64,000 bases of DNA from Ophiosphaerella korrae. Its lineage: Eukaryota; Ascomycota; Dothideomycetes; Pleosporales; Phaeosphaeriaceae. Below are positions 45,961 to 56,488 of the stretch, piece after piece; position 1 is the first letter of the stretch; each line of letters opens with the position of its first letter. The stretch covers positions 124,001-188,000 of the forward strand of contig JALNQF010000007.1 of NCBI GenBank assembly GCA_028456385.1, in the 5' to 3' direction. The notes beneath the pieces are model-generated. The model was not told the DNA's origin and did not search any database. It was given only the letters and a program-made list of their open reading frames with translations. Both the position numbers and the translations under genes were made by a program.

Positions 45961-47675
45961 ATGGTGACCAAAACAAGAGCGTACAACTGGTAAGTGTTCT
46001 ATAACGATCATATATATACCCAACTGATTTCTAAAGGTACATTTCTCTGGTTGCAGCATCATGTATGGTACTCTACGGCTACGATGCATCTGTCTTCAAC
46101 GCCCTTCAAAACTCAAAGCACTGGGTGGCATACTTCAATCACCCGAGCCCAAATATCATTGGAGCCATTAACACTTCGTATACTGTTGGTGCTGTCGTTG
46201 CTGGTTTCTTTATGGGAGGCCCTCTCGCTGATTTCGCCGGGCGACGCATGGGTATGGCTATTGGTGCCGCTTTCGTCATTGTTGCCACATTCATGCAAAC
46301 CTTTGCGCCCCGTGGAAGCATTGGAGTATTTATTGCTGGTCGTGTTGTTATTGGTATCGGTCAAGGTCTTGCTTTGAGTTTGTGCCATCATCAAGTCTAT
46401 CAAAGCTGCTGCTAATTCACGTTCAGCCGCTGGACCTATTTACATAGGCGAAATGGCCCCACCGGAGATCCGAGGCACTATCATGTCCTTCTGGCAGATG
46501 TTCTATAGTGTTGGTTCTTTCATTGCTTACTGGGTCAGTTACGCAACTTCGAAGCACCCCAAGGGACTTGGCGAATGGGATTGGAAGATGGTTGTCATCT
46601 TCCAGATTCTGGTGCCGGTTATCATTCTCTCTCAGGTTTTCTTCATACCTGAATCTCCTCGATGGTACATTCAGAAATCGAAGAATTTTGCCGCAGCTCG
46701 TCAGTCGCTGCTGCGGGTCCGGGAGACCGAGCAAGAGGTCGACAACGAGATCGTTACCATTAAGGAAGCTCTCGAGTTTGAGGCTGAGGCTATCTCATCT
46801 GGTTACTCTGCGCTCTGGAAGGATAAGTCAGTAAGGAAGCGAATGTGGATCGCTATGATCATCAACGGCGGCCAGCAAATTACAGGCCAAGGAACACTGA
46901 ACACCTACAGCAGCATCATCTATAAGAAGGTTTTCAAAGATGCGGACAAGATCGCTCTCATCAATGCATTGAACGCTACTTTCGGCATTATCTTTACGCT
47001 CAATGCTACTTGGACGGTTGATCGCTTTGGTCGCAAGTTTCTCTTCATTGTCGGTGGTATCGGCATGGGCATCTGCATGATTATCGCAGCAACTGTAGAG
47101 ACCCAGACCCCATCTGTCGGTGGAGCAAAGAGCGAGCCTATTGGTATTGCGATTGTCTTTATCATGTTCCTCTTTGCTTTCTTCTGTAAGCCATCTTCCC
47201 AAACCCATGAAACTCAGGTCATCACTAACAGTTGCACAGACAAGCCTTCCTGGGGTGCTACCGTCTGGATTTTCACTGCCGAGATTTTCTCTATGAATAT
47301 TCGCGCACAGGCTGTTGGTATGTGCTCTCAGACGCAGAACGTAGTAAATTCGATTGTCCAGCAATTCTTCCCTATCTTCTTGAAGAATGATGTAAGTGAA
47401 CTCCAGCCAAACTATTACCAAACATAGACTAATTCTATGCTTAGGGCTTTTATGCATTCTACATGTTTGCTGGCATCAATTTTCTCTTGGCTATTTTTGT
47501 TTGGTTCATCGTACCAGAGACGAAGAAGGTGTCTCTTGAAGAGATGGATGCTGTCTTTGGCGGAGCCAACCATGTTGTAGGTGGTGCAGAGATTGAGAGC
47601 AAGGATCCAGAGAGGCAGCAGAGTGTTACCATTCATCCAGGGGGAAAGACCATTACAGAGAGAAGAGGGGCATAG
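45961..47675 (+). CDS. MFS sugar transporter (hexose/pentose type)
   Basis: Exons 45961-45989, 46037-46377, 46427-47185, 47240-47391 and 47445-47675 give 503 aa with about twelve membrane spans. Signature elements are GPLADFAGRRMG between spans 2 and 3, GQGLALTAAGPIYIGEMAPPEIRG, PESPRWYI before the central loop, NGGQQITGQGTLNTYS, VDRFGRK and PETKKVSLEEMD at the end. These are typical of fungal sugar/H+ symporters of the plasma membrane. QQITGQG in span 7 is where sugar-contacting residues lie, but the substrate cannot be assigned. The C-terminal tail is short and cytosolic. Confidence 0.93.
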
Positions 47676-48155
47676 GGCCCTTTTGAAGGTTTGGCGCCAT
47701 AAGCGATGATAATATCCAAGACAGAATATTTTTTCTTTAATGAATGATGAGGCTATTGCTCTGTGCCATTTCTAACATCAGCATGGATTTATGACCGGTG
47801 ATTCAATTGTGTGGTCGTGGATTTGAAGTGATACGGAGCCTACGCTTGGTGTTTGTTGACTGTTCAGACTAGAGTCGACCGCAACTGTTTCAATATCGTG
47901 GGTTCATTCAGCCCTACCCGTTGGTTGAGACGAACGAACCCTGCCGATCTCCAAGCAGCACGTCATTTGCGCTAAAGAATTCCATGTCGTGACGCGAGTT
48001 GGTAATGCGCGGTCGGCCGGTCACCCGCGCAAACAAGTTACACTTACTTCCTATTCAATTGACTTTTGTTTTAGCTGCTGCTCTTCATTCCTTCTATTAA
48101 GCTATACTCCCTATTGTCATCCTTCTGCATTGCAGCTTTCAAGTGAACTTTCAAC
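47676..48155. other. Intergenic region
   Basis: 480 bp, with the 3' UTR of the transporter and the promoter of the APS kinase gene. Confidence 0.5.
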
Positions 48156-48931
48156 ATGGCAACGTGAGCCCCACCGTAACCCACGCCCCACCAACCATTC
48201 GCATAACTAACATTGATTTCAGCAACATCACATGGCACCCATCTCTCACCCGCGCTGAGCGCAATGGCTACCGCAAGCAAAAAGGTTTCACCATTTGGTT
48301 CACCGGCCTCTCAGCGTCTGGAAAATCAACCATTGCAACAGCCCTCGAGCAGCACCTTTTGCACCTTGGTTACGGCGCATACCGTCTGGATGGCGACAAT
48401 GTGCGCTTTGGTCTCAACAAAGACCTAGGATTCAGCGAAAAAGACCGCAATGAGAACATCCGACGGATAGCAGAGGTACATACAGACATCCACACCATTT
48501 GTGAACAAGCTACAGGGCTTGAGCACGCAATCCATGTCCAGCAACACACTAACATTGCTTTTCCCCAGGTTGCCAAACTCTTCGCTGACTCGTCCACCAT
48601 CGCAATCACCTCCTTCATCTCTCCTTACAAGGCAGACCGTGCCACTGCTCGCGACCTGCACGCCGTGGCCACCGGCTCTGACGAGCCCCTTGCCTTCATT
48701 GAGGTCTTTGTCGATATCCCGTTAGAAGTCGCCGAGGCGCGTGATCCAAAGGGCCTGTATAAGAAAGCGAGAGAGGGCAAGATTCCCGAGTTCACCGGCA
48801 TCAGCGCGCCGTACGAGGCTCCGGAAAATGCAGAAATTCACATCCGGAGTGATCTGAAGAGCGTCGAAGATAGTGTCAAGGAGATTGTTGAGTATTTACA
48901 AGCTAAGAATTTATTGACTTTGGAGAAGTAG
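48156..48931 (+). CDS. MET14: Adenylylsulfate (APS) kinase
   Basis: Exons 48156-48163, 48223-48475 and 48569-48931 give 207 aa. The first coding exon is eight bases (Met-Ala plus two bases). The start [20 protein letters not shown] and P-loop GLSASGKST are family-specific. [18 protein letters not shown] and [18 protein letters not shown] form the APS site, and [21 protein letters not shown] the lid. The enzyme phosphorylates adenylylsulfate to PAPS, the second step of sulfate assimilation, in the cytosol. The second intron (93 nt) has no stop in frame, so intron retention would insert 31 residues without truncation. Confidence 0.97.
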
Positions 48932-49335
48932 ATTGGAAAATATGGGCTGGAGTGGTAGAACAAGGATCTGTAATAGCTAATGTAGGCTGTTATGTTCCCG
49001 TTAGTTTTAAATACTTTATACCTCATGTGATTTGTAGAACTCTTCGTGCAGCTGCCAGAAGCTAGCAACTGCGATGTCTTCCAGCCAGCCACGGATTGGC
49101 ATAATGGTAATATAGATAGCGGTCGACGTCACTGCAACATCTAGGAAATACAGCCATACCATAAGTCGATTATTCGATTACTATCATACATTTCCAGATC
49201 ATAAGGTTTGCACAATTCGCATTACGATCAACCAATTATCCAAAAAAAAAAAGCCAATAAAATTCAACAGCAGCCTCCAACTACGGTAAAAACAGATGGT
49301 ATCGAGCGGTAAATAGCACAAGGAACAAAGTAAGA
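48932..49335. other. Convergent intergenic region
   Basis: 404 bp between the 3' ends of the APS kinase and ammonium transporter genes, with an A-run near 49244. No gene. Confidence 0.5.
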
Positions 49336-51065
49336 TTAAGCACGGTGTGCCCATTCGGCAAGCTGGTTTGCTGAATCCACCGAGTCCTGGTTCTTCTCAT
49401 GATGGGTGCCCATGGCAGCTGGATGGTCGTTGAGCGAGTGTGTTGACATGCCTTCATCGACCTCGTCATCGGGAACCTTGACTTCACGGGCAAGCTCCAC
49501 ATAATCGTACTATACTTTGTTAGTTCTTGTATGTATGAAACAGTCTTAAAGTTACTTACAGCAAACTCGCCAATCTCAACATCATCCATACCCAGCGCCT
49601 CTTCCTCTTCTGTAGCACGGAGTCTCAGGACAGGAACAAACTTCCCAATAAAGTCGAGAGCACCGAGAATCAGGCAGGTTCCGAAGAATGAGTAGGCGCC
49701 TCCAGCGAATGAATCAGCAAGCTGGTAGCCAAGTTGGACCCAATGGTGGTTCAACCAGCCCCCATCGATAACGGTATATCCATCCAAATGCGCAATGTAG
49801 TCTGCGGCGAAGAAAGCTGTGAGAATGTTACCGAGAAAGCCACCGACGCCATGAACAGCAAAGATATCGAGAGCATCGTCACAGCGAAGGAAGTACTTCA
49901 GCTTAGTAGCGTAGTTACAGGCAACGCCACCACAAACACCGAACACAACCGCGGCCCAGGCTGGAACGTATCCAGATCCAGGAGTAATGCAGACCAGGCC
50001 AGCGATCACACCGGAGCAGAAGCCGACAGTGGACCATTTACGCTCAAGACGGTAGTCGACAAGACACCAGGTAATGCCACCAACGCAAGCAGCTAGATTT
50101 GTGCATACAGCTGCCATGATAGCGCGGAGGTTCGCAGACAAGGCTGAACCGGCATTGAAACCAAACCACCCTACCCAGAGGAAGACGGTACCGATAACAA
50201 TATGGGTGACGTTGTGTGGACGGTAATTCAGTTCTTGAGTACCGTGACCACTTCGTTTTCCAAGCATGTACGAATAGGCAAGGGCGGCGCATCCAGAGGA
50301 AATATGAACAGGAGTTCCACCAGCAAAGTCGAGACCTCCCAAGCGGAAGACCCATCCAGAGGGGTTCCATGTCCAGCAGGCAATAGGATCGTAGATGATG
50401 GTTGTCCAGATAAACATGTAGATAATACATGGTAGAATTCTACCTCGCTCAGCGACAGCTCCAACAGCAAGCGCGACGCTGTCTATGTGTTAGCCTAGTG
50501 GCATTCATTGGATGGGTGCACGTACGTGATGGCTGCAAACATGCCTTGGTACAGGGCAAACATAAGATCGGGGATGCGCGGACTTCCAATCGATGGAGCG
50601 CCTAGCACGCCCATGTATCCAAAGTTGTCAAGCGCTCCAATATACTTTCCAGCCTTGTGTGAAAAGGCCAACGAATATCCCCAGAAGAACCATTGGAATG
50701 ATACCACCGCAGTAGCCATGACGGATAACCATAGCAGTGACAATGCCGACTTTCGTCGTGCTAATCCAGAATAGAAAAATCTGGACCTGTATCAGCACTG
50801 CGAGAATCATATTGTTGCGTTAAGATAATCCTTACCCAACACCAGGAATCATAAGCAGCACGAGGGCAGTGGACGTGATCATCCAAGCGATATCGCCAGG
50901 CTAGGTACAAGTTAGCCCCACGTCAAAACTTGCACAAGTTGCACGCAGCGCACTCACGTTGTAGAAGACATTGAGGTTTTCTAACTTCGAGTCGCCTCCA
51001 GTCGCTATTGTCCCATTGTAGGTAACCAGAGGGACCGTAGGGTCGGATCCACTAGTAGATGCCAT
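49336..51065 (-). CDS. Ammonium transporter, Amt/Mep family
   Basis: Exons in transcript order 50958-51065, 50836-50900, 50526-50780, 49560-50478 and 49336-49509 give 506 aa. Eleven membrane spans are expected. The family signature DFAGGTPVHISSGCAALAYS, the phenylalanine gate region QWFFWGYSLAFS, RPHNVTHIVIGTVFLWVGWFGFNAGSA and the pore-His segment DIFAVHGVGGFLGN are present, so both pore histidines appear intact. The cytosolic C-terminus starts YDYVELAR, downstream of the family ALGMDDVEIGEFA. Transporters of this type scavenge NH4+ at the plasma membrane and in fungi are induced under nitrogen limitation by GATA factors. Candidate HGATAR sites lie upstream (see regulatory entry). Confidence 0.96.
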
Positions 51066-53358
51066 GTTGTTGTGGGTGGAGGTTTCGTATCTTCGTCTCG
51101 TGTGGTACAAAATGTGGCTCGGGTCGCTTCCGGTTGCTTACGTCTTAGTCCAACAAGTGACAAGTGCGCAATATTTGGCGAGCAAAACTTTGGAAGGAGA
51201 AACCAGATCGTAGATGAACGAGAGAAGGAAGCGAACCAGCGAGAGATCTGGGAGTTGTTGATCGCTACACTTCCCGGGGCCAAGCGGAGGGTCTTGTGGC
51301 GGCAGCCGAGATAGCAGGCAAAGGAATATACCTAGATGGTCTAGCTCCTCGAGACGTCTCAACGCCTTTACGCGTCGTGACTACAGAACAAGACAGAAGG
51401 ACAAGACAATATGGTACAGTGATGCTGGTGGTGAATTCCAACCAAACGAAGCACGACTCCGTCGAGCGCAACGTCTCGAGGGTCTGTGGTGGATATATGG
51501 GGAGAGCATGCTGTGGGGTGTCAGATAGGTAGTCATTGGGGACCCGTCAGCCAATGCGAAGCCACCGGGTACAGCCCATGCGCACTGGCCCTTGGCAACT
51601 TGCGGCTGTCGAACCGTGCCCGTGGGATGCCTCCCACGCTTGGAGCCAGTGAGTTTGGCGCCGGGTAGATCCTCGACATGTGCTCTGCTTTTTACCATTT
51701 CGACATGTCAAAACTTGACAGTATCAATGGATCGCAACTTGTTTCGCTGCTAGCGATGCGCTCAGGAGTTGACCCAACAGCATGGCCCTCTATCAGCACC
51801 CAAGGGGAGAAACATTAAACATCGGAACCTTGCTTAATTCTGGCATGCCCAGAGATAACGTCAAATGCGCTGATAGGCTACACCGGCCGAGCTTTGGCGA
51901 TTTGGTCCTGCGTCCTGCGTCTCCAACCCGACTGGTGTTCCCGCGGCTGGGCAGCTAACCTGTTAGGCAAAGCGACATCAGCTAAATACGATGTTCGAAT
52001 GGAAGCCTGCATGAGCACCGAAACTGTTTGAAATGAACAGCTAACAGGTCTAAGACAATAAGCTCATGGCGATTCAGAAGATGCTGGAATTCCCCTGAGC
52101 TCTGACTTCTTTATCATATGCTGAGCTCAAGGAGTCTTCCTAAACCTTGAGCATGCCGTCGGCGACTTTGTTATCAGCGCCCCCTCACGCTGTTTGAAAC
52201 TTGTGCCCCACGCTTCCGCCTACCATCTCACTTGCCGCAGCCTCCGACCCCAGGTCCCAAAGGCATCCAAACGGCTTCTGCATAATCACCCAACTCCAGG
52301 TTGCCCCTGGAACACCCGTTTTCTTCTGCATACGCATGTGCCTATCATCCGACTAGGTGCTTTGCCTTCTCCTCATGGGGCCGTGACCATGCCACTGGTA
52401 CCTGTGTTTTTTATGTCCAAGGACCTGATATATTAATATCCCTGGCATGATTAGGTACCTCCCTGACTGTCTAATTCGAGCGCAGTGGTTGGCCTATCTG
52501 TGCATTTGATGTTGGTATTGCCATAATCTGGTGTCCCTACGAAATTCACACTCTCTGCCTGGAATGTTTCGTGTTCCACGCATGGTTGTGATAAGTGGGT
52601 CAGGTATGATTGGTAGTTGGCGTAGGTGGTGAGGGGCTAAGACAGTTGAACGGTGAAGAAAAGGCTTGAGTGCACCAGTCCATAGTTGTGATACGTGCGG
52701 GTATGTGCCCAGTCTATAAGTATTGGCAAGGCTTGGGGCACCTCCGCGTGGTACAAAGTTTCGTGCTCTCACACCGTGCTATCATACCAAATAAGTAAAA
52801 CCCCTAGACATGCAGGAACAATTATACGAGTAAACGGAGGGCTCCGATATTGAATATGTTGTACTTGTCATTGCAGGAGCTTGTAATTACTCATTTAGTG
52901 TTCCTCGTCACAAAATGCTCACCCATGTATGCTCAGACAAGGACAACAACAGTCATCAAACAGAGCAATAATTGTTGATCGTACATGAGAACTTGTTATT
53001 GCTTTCTTCAGAGACGCCTTCGCTATGTTGCTAAATGCAGCCCAGGAGGGTACTCTCTGTAACCTAACTCGGATTACAATGTTTGATTGTACTGCTGATC
53101 ATGGCCCTTAGGACGATATGGGACGATTATTCAAGAACTTATTTTAGATGTACTGTCTTCATGCTGTGCAGCCTTGTATCCCGGGCCTGCCATATTCTAA
53201 GCCTCGTGTGTTACACGATAGGTAGGTAGCTGTGTGGTAAGCTGTGCATATCCAGTAGGGTACGGAAACCGGTCTCGGCGAGGGTGGTAAATGAAACCCG
53301 ATGGAGGAATTGCTGCAAGCAGAGATGAGTGTTGCGCTCTAGGTTTTGAGACGGCGTC
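51066..53358. other. 2.3-kb gene-free stretch
   Basis: The longest gene-free block in the window. It contains the long upstream region of the ammonium transporter on the left and the 3' side of TFB4 on the right. Frames of up to about 105 codons have no recognisable content. No tRNA or repeat seen. Confidence 0.45.
51523..51876. promoter_or_regulatory. Candidate GATA-factor (AreA-type) sites upstream of the ammonium transporter
   Basis: HGATAR hexamers lie at 51523-51528 (AGATAG), 51853-51858 (AGATAA) and 51871-51876 (TGATAG), with reverse-strand copies near 51790 and 52172. They are about 460-1100 bp upstream of the start. The motif occurs by chance about once per 340 bp, so the density is only suggestive. 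Confidence 0.3.
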
Positions 53359-54538
53359 TCAGGGATGCATGGGTGTATTGGAGCCTGCAGGTGTGCCTGG
53401 CCCTGATGTGCCTGTATCCACCCCAGCTTTTCTCTTCTTTTTCTTCTTGCGTGGGATCAGAGCTGGTGGGTTGACCAAAGCACTTCGGAGTGACAGATAA
53501 GACCTGCAAGTGAGACAAAGATTGTCGGGCAGATCTGAGCTACAGAATACTATGATACGTTAGTGGTGGTTTTGGTTTGCAGTATGTAGAAGACATACTA
53601 CTCAAACACACGCTACAGACGTAACCAACGTCGACGACTTTCCTATGGCAAAAGCATGCCGCACGAAAGTCAACTCCGCCAGCACTTGGAAGGACTAAGC
53701 TGTTGCGTGCTGTTGCATCAGGCAAAAATGCCATCATCAAGTATTGTAACAAGCCTTCCGGCCGTTCAGGTTTCATGTATACACCACCAGTCGCATCGCT
53801 TGCCTGCTGCAACAATACAGTATCTCCTGCCAATTTCACAATATCTATCGGTATCTTCTTTCTTTGTGCGGCAAAGATGGAATTCATTACAGGTATATAT
53901 TGGTTCGCTAGGTCGCCAGAAACCGAGACGATAAGGATGCGCGAGGTGAGAGGGATTCGGTCGACATGAGCATTCTCTGAATCGGCAAGTGCGGCTAGGG
54001 ACATGTTCTCGGCAGAAGCAGCGGTTGGTGCATGGAGCATGGTAGACTTGGAGATGTAGGTCAGGGCTAGAGAGATGGCACCACCAATAAGTGTGGTCGG
54101 TGTCGCTGCCAAATGGCCGTCTTTGGTCTCTTTTAGTAACTTTGCGAAGTTTTCTAGGATCGCAGTCTCGACGAGAGCAAATGCGCGGTATTTGTTTGGG
54201 TTCTCTACTATGTTGGGGCCTTTGTTGTCGTCTCCCCCATTCATATCGACATCACCATTAGCGCCATGCGCTGACTGCGGGCTAGAAGGCTTTGGTGTTG
54301 GATACAAGAAGGTAGCTTTGTGCGAGTGAGAAGCAATTACGGCAACCTCATTTGTATTTCCAGAAGCCAGATGCGCGTTGATGAAGACGAGAATGTTGGC
54401 GAGAGCGGCCGAGAGCGAGAGCGACGACGACAAGTGAGCCCATGCATGCGGATTGGTGTCGAGAACCACTGCTAGAAGAGATGGAGGAGGAGCTACATCT
54501 GTCTTCACATGGCGATTAGAGCCGTCGATGGAATTCAT
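53359..54538 (-). CDS. TFB4: TFIIH core subunit Tfb4 (p34)
   Basis: Exons in transcript order 53599-54538 and 53359-53549 give 376 aa. The N-terminal von Willebrand A-like domain contains LLAVVLDTNPHAWAHL, VFINAHLASGNTNEVAVIA, SRILIVSVSGD, YIPVMNSIFAAQR and IPIDIVKLAG. The C-terminal zinc-binding part (CFCHRKVVDVGYVCSVCLS and CLTC) is split by the intron, and the donor GTATGT with TAG acceptor rebuilds CLSIFC. Tfb4 holds Tfb2, Ssl1 and XPB together in TFIIH, needed for transcription initiation and nucleotide excision repair. A basic KKKKKRK stretch lies near the end. The tail after it is longer and more disordered than in yeast. Confidence 0.95.
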
Positions 54539-54586
54539 AGCGTTGAATCAGTCGCTCGCACAGTGCGATCGCGTGACTTTCAAGGT

Positions 54587-54778
54587 ATGAGCAATAACAT
54601 GCTCCTAGACGAGCCTTCCGAAATAGAGATAGATCGGTTCCAGGAGTTTCTGCGTATGAAGGTGTGCAAACAGGTAAGCATCTAGTCTATTGAGCCTCGA
54701 TTCGCGATGACGCTAGATTCGTAGGTCTGTGCACTGACCGCGTCCGCACGTGGCCAGGCGTCTTCAACCATGCGGTAG
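54587..54778 (+). CDS. Tentative 46-aa protein, two exons
   Basis: A short frame (54587-54673) encoding DEPSEIEIDRFQEFLRMK-like acidic helix is followed by a strong GTAAGC donor and a TAG acceptor, and continues in frame through 54725-54778 to a stop. It starts 48 bp from the divergent TFB4 gene. The clean splice signals are the main support. It could equally be a leader or chance frame. Confidence 0.3.
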
Positions 54779-54984
54779 AGCAGACATGGGCAGCGCAGGT
54801 GACATTGGCTCCTATCAGGCTACATCTGCAAGTAGCACATCATTGGGCTAGAGTTTCCTTAACTGAGTCACACTCCCATGCACTGACTAGATACTAGAGT
54901 GCAGAGGTGGACAGATAGCTTACAGTCTTGGGCCTGTCATCTCATCATCAGGACATCTTCCACTGACGCATACTGTGGTACGCT

Positions 54985-55932
54985 ATGGCTGCCCCGTCGA
55001 TTCTCAGTGTGGAGCAGATCTCCACATTCCTTGCTTATATTGGCCTTCCGGCGCCTCTCCAACGAAAACGATACTCTGGTGATGCGACTGAGGATATACA
55101 TTTTCTGACTCAATTGCATACGCATATGATTTCTGCAGTTCCTTATGAAAACCTCTGGTTATACTACAATCCAGCCCACACCAATAGTATCAGGCCACAG
55201 GATACTTATACCAGTATTATATCTAACAGCCGAGGGCGAGGTGGCTACTGCTTTCAGTTCTCGATTCTCTTCAATCATGTGCTGCGCGGTCTTGGTTTCC
55301 CAGCCTATCTAGCTCCAGTCCGAATTCGACATCGTGTCGACGGTATTCCGCAGGGCGACTATAGTGGTTGGGTACACCTTGTCAATCTCATCACTTTGAC
55401 CGATGGCACAAAATGGTCATTCGATGTCGGTTTTGGTGGCGATGGTCCTACGGCACCTGTTCAACTTGTTCATGACCGGTGGCAGACAAACCTCGGAAGC
55501 CAAGAAATACGATTATTCCATAATTACATTCCTACCCAATTACATAGAACAGAGCAGACGAGATTATGGATCTACCAATATCGCAACAGTTCTGAGCAGG
55601 CGTGGAATTCTTTCTATGCCTTCTCTGAAGCTGAAGTGATGGAAGCCGACTTCTACAATCTTAATTGGTATACTAGCTCACATCCCGAAAGTTTTCAGAC
55701 CTTCACTTGCATAATAGTCAAGTTCCTTCGACGCCCCAAGTCAGGTATTGAGGATGACGAGAGCAATCAGGAAATATATAGCAAGCGCATGCTAATCAAC
55801 GGTGTGATGAAGGAGAACCTTGGCGGCAAGACCAAGATCGTAGAGGATTGCAAAACAGAGGAGCAGAGATTAGACGCTTTGGGCAAGTGGTTTGGTCTGA
55901 GGCTTACAGCGGATGAGCAGGCAGGGATCTGA
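54985..55932 (+). CDS. Arylamine N-acetyltransferase (NAT)
   Basis: Intronless frame of 315 aa. The Cys-His-Asp triad is visible: Cys89 in RGRGGYCFQ, His131 in GWVHLVNL and Asp148 in WSFDVGFGG. The N-terminal VPYENLWLYY, FNHVLRGLGFPAYLAPVRIRH and the late NWYTSSHPESFQTF segment are those of the eukaryotic-type NAT family. The enzymes transfer an acyl group from acyl-CoA to aromatic amines; in Fusarium one member (FDB2) N-malonylates 2-aminophenol from plant benzoxazolinones. The substrate here is unknown. The start was chosen at the first Met before SILSVEQI. It precedes a flavin monooxygenase and a Zn2Cys6 gene on the same strand. Confidence 0.93.
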   Translation: MAAPSILSVEQISTFLAYIGLPAPLQRKRYSGDATEDIHFLTQLHTHMISAVPYENLWLYYNPAHTNSIRPQDTYTSIISNSRGRGGYCFQFSILFNHVLRGLGFPAYLAPVRIRHRVDGIPQGDYSGWVHLVNLITLTDGTKWSFDVGFGGDGPTAPVQLVHDRWQTNLGSQEIRLFHNYIPTQLHRTEQTRLWIYQYRNSSEQAWNSFYAFSEAEVMEADFYNLNWYTSSHPESFQTFTCIIVKFLRRPKSGIEDDESNQEIYSKRMLINGVMKENLGGKTKIVEDCKTEEQRLDALGKWFGLRLTADEQAGI

Positions 55933-56488
55933 GGCTGGGGAACCGGGCTGAGAGGGGATGGAAGCGAAGGCGTAATGGCAGGATTAAGCAAGAAATGCGA
56001 GGCGTGGGAGATCCAGAGAGGTAAAGATTGGAAGTGGAGGTGGACTGGCCAATCTCAAAGCCAATGAGCTGATGACCAAACATTTGTGAGGTAATGGGCA
56101 ACTAACGATTGAGTACCTTACACTAGCGCGACACGAGTAGTTGCCTACATATGGATGGAATAAGTATTGCCGAACGGTGAGAGCCAAGGTGACCGAGCCG
56201 ATGAAACAAAGGGCATGAATGTCAGGAACTGCGTGTCAACATGCCGAGGCATTGGCAAGGGTTCCCCTCACGATAACGTGGACATGAGCTCATCCAATCC
56301 ATTGCGTTCGTTCTCCTGCAGGCTATGCGGAGCCCCGCTTAAGCTCTAATTATATCTCTCCATTCAAGTGTCAGGCTTCGGAAGTAACTACTTACAACTG
56401 CTCCATGCCCTTGCCCACATTTTGGCGACGCTGTGTTTCACGCGCGACCACAATTCCAGACTTTTCTTTCACAATTTGAGACTTCGGC
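55933..56488. other. Intergenic region
   Basis: 556 bp between the NAT and monooxygenase genes, both on the plus strand. No feature recognised. Confidence 0.5.
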
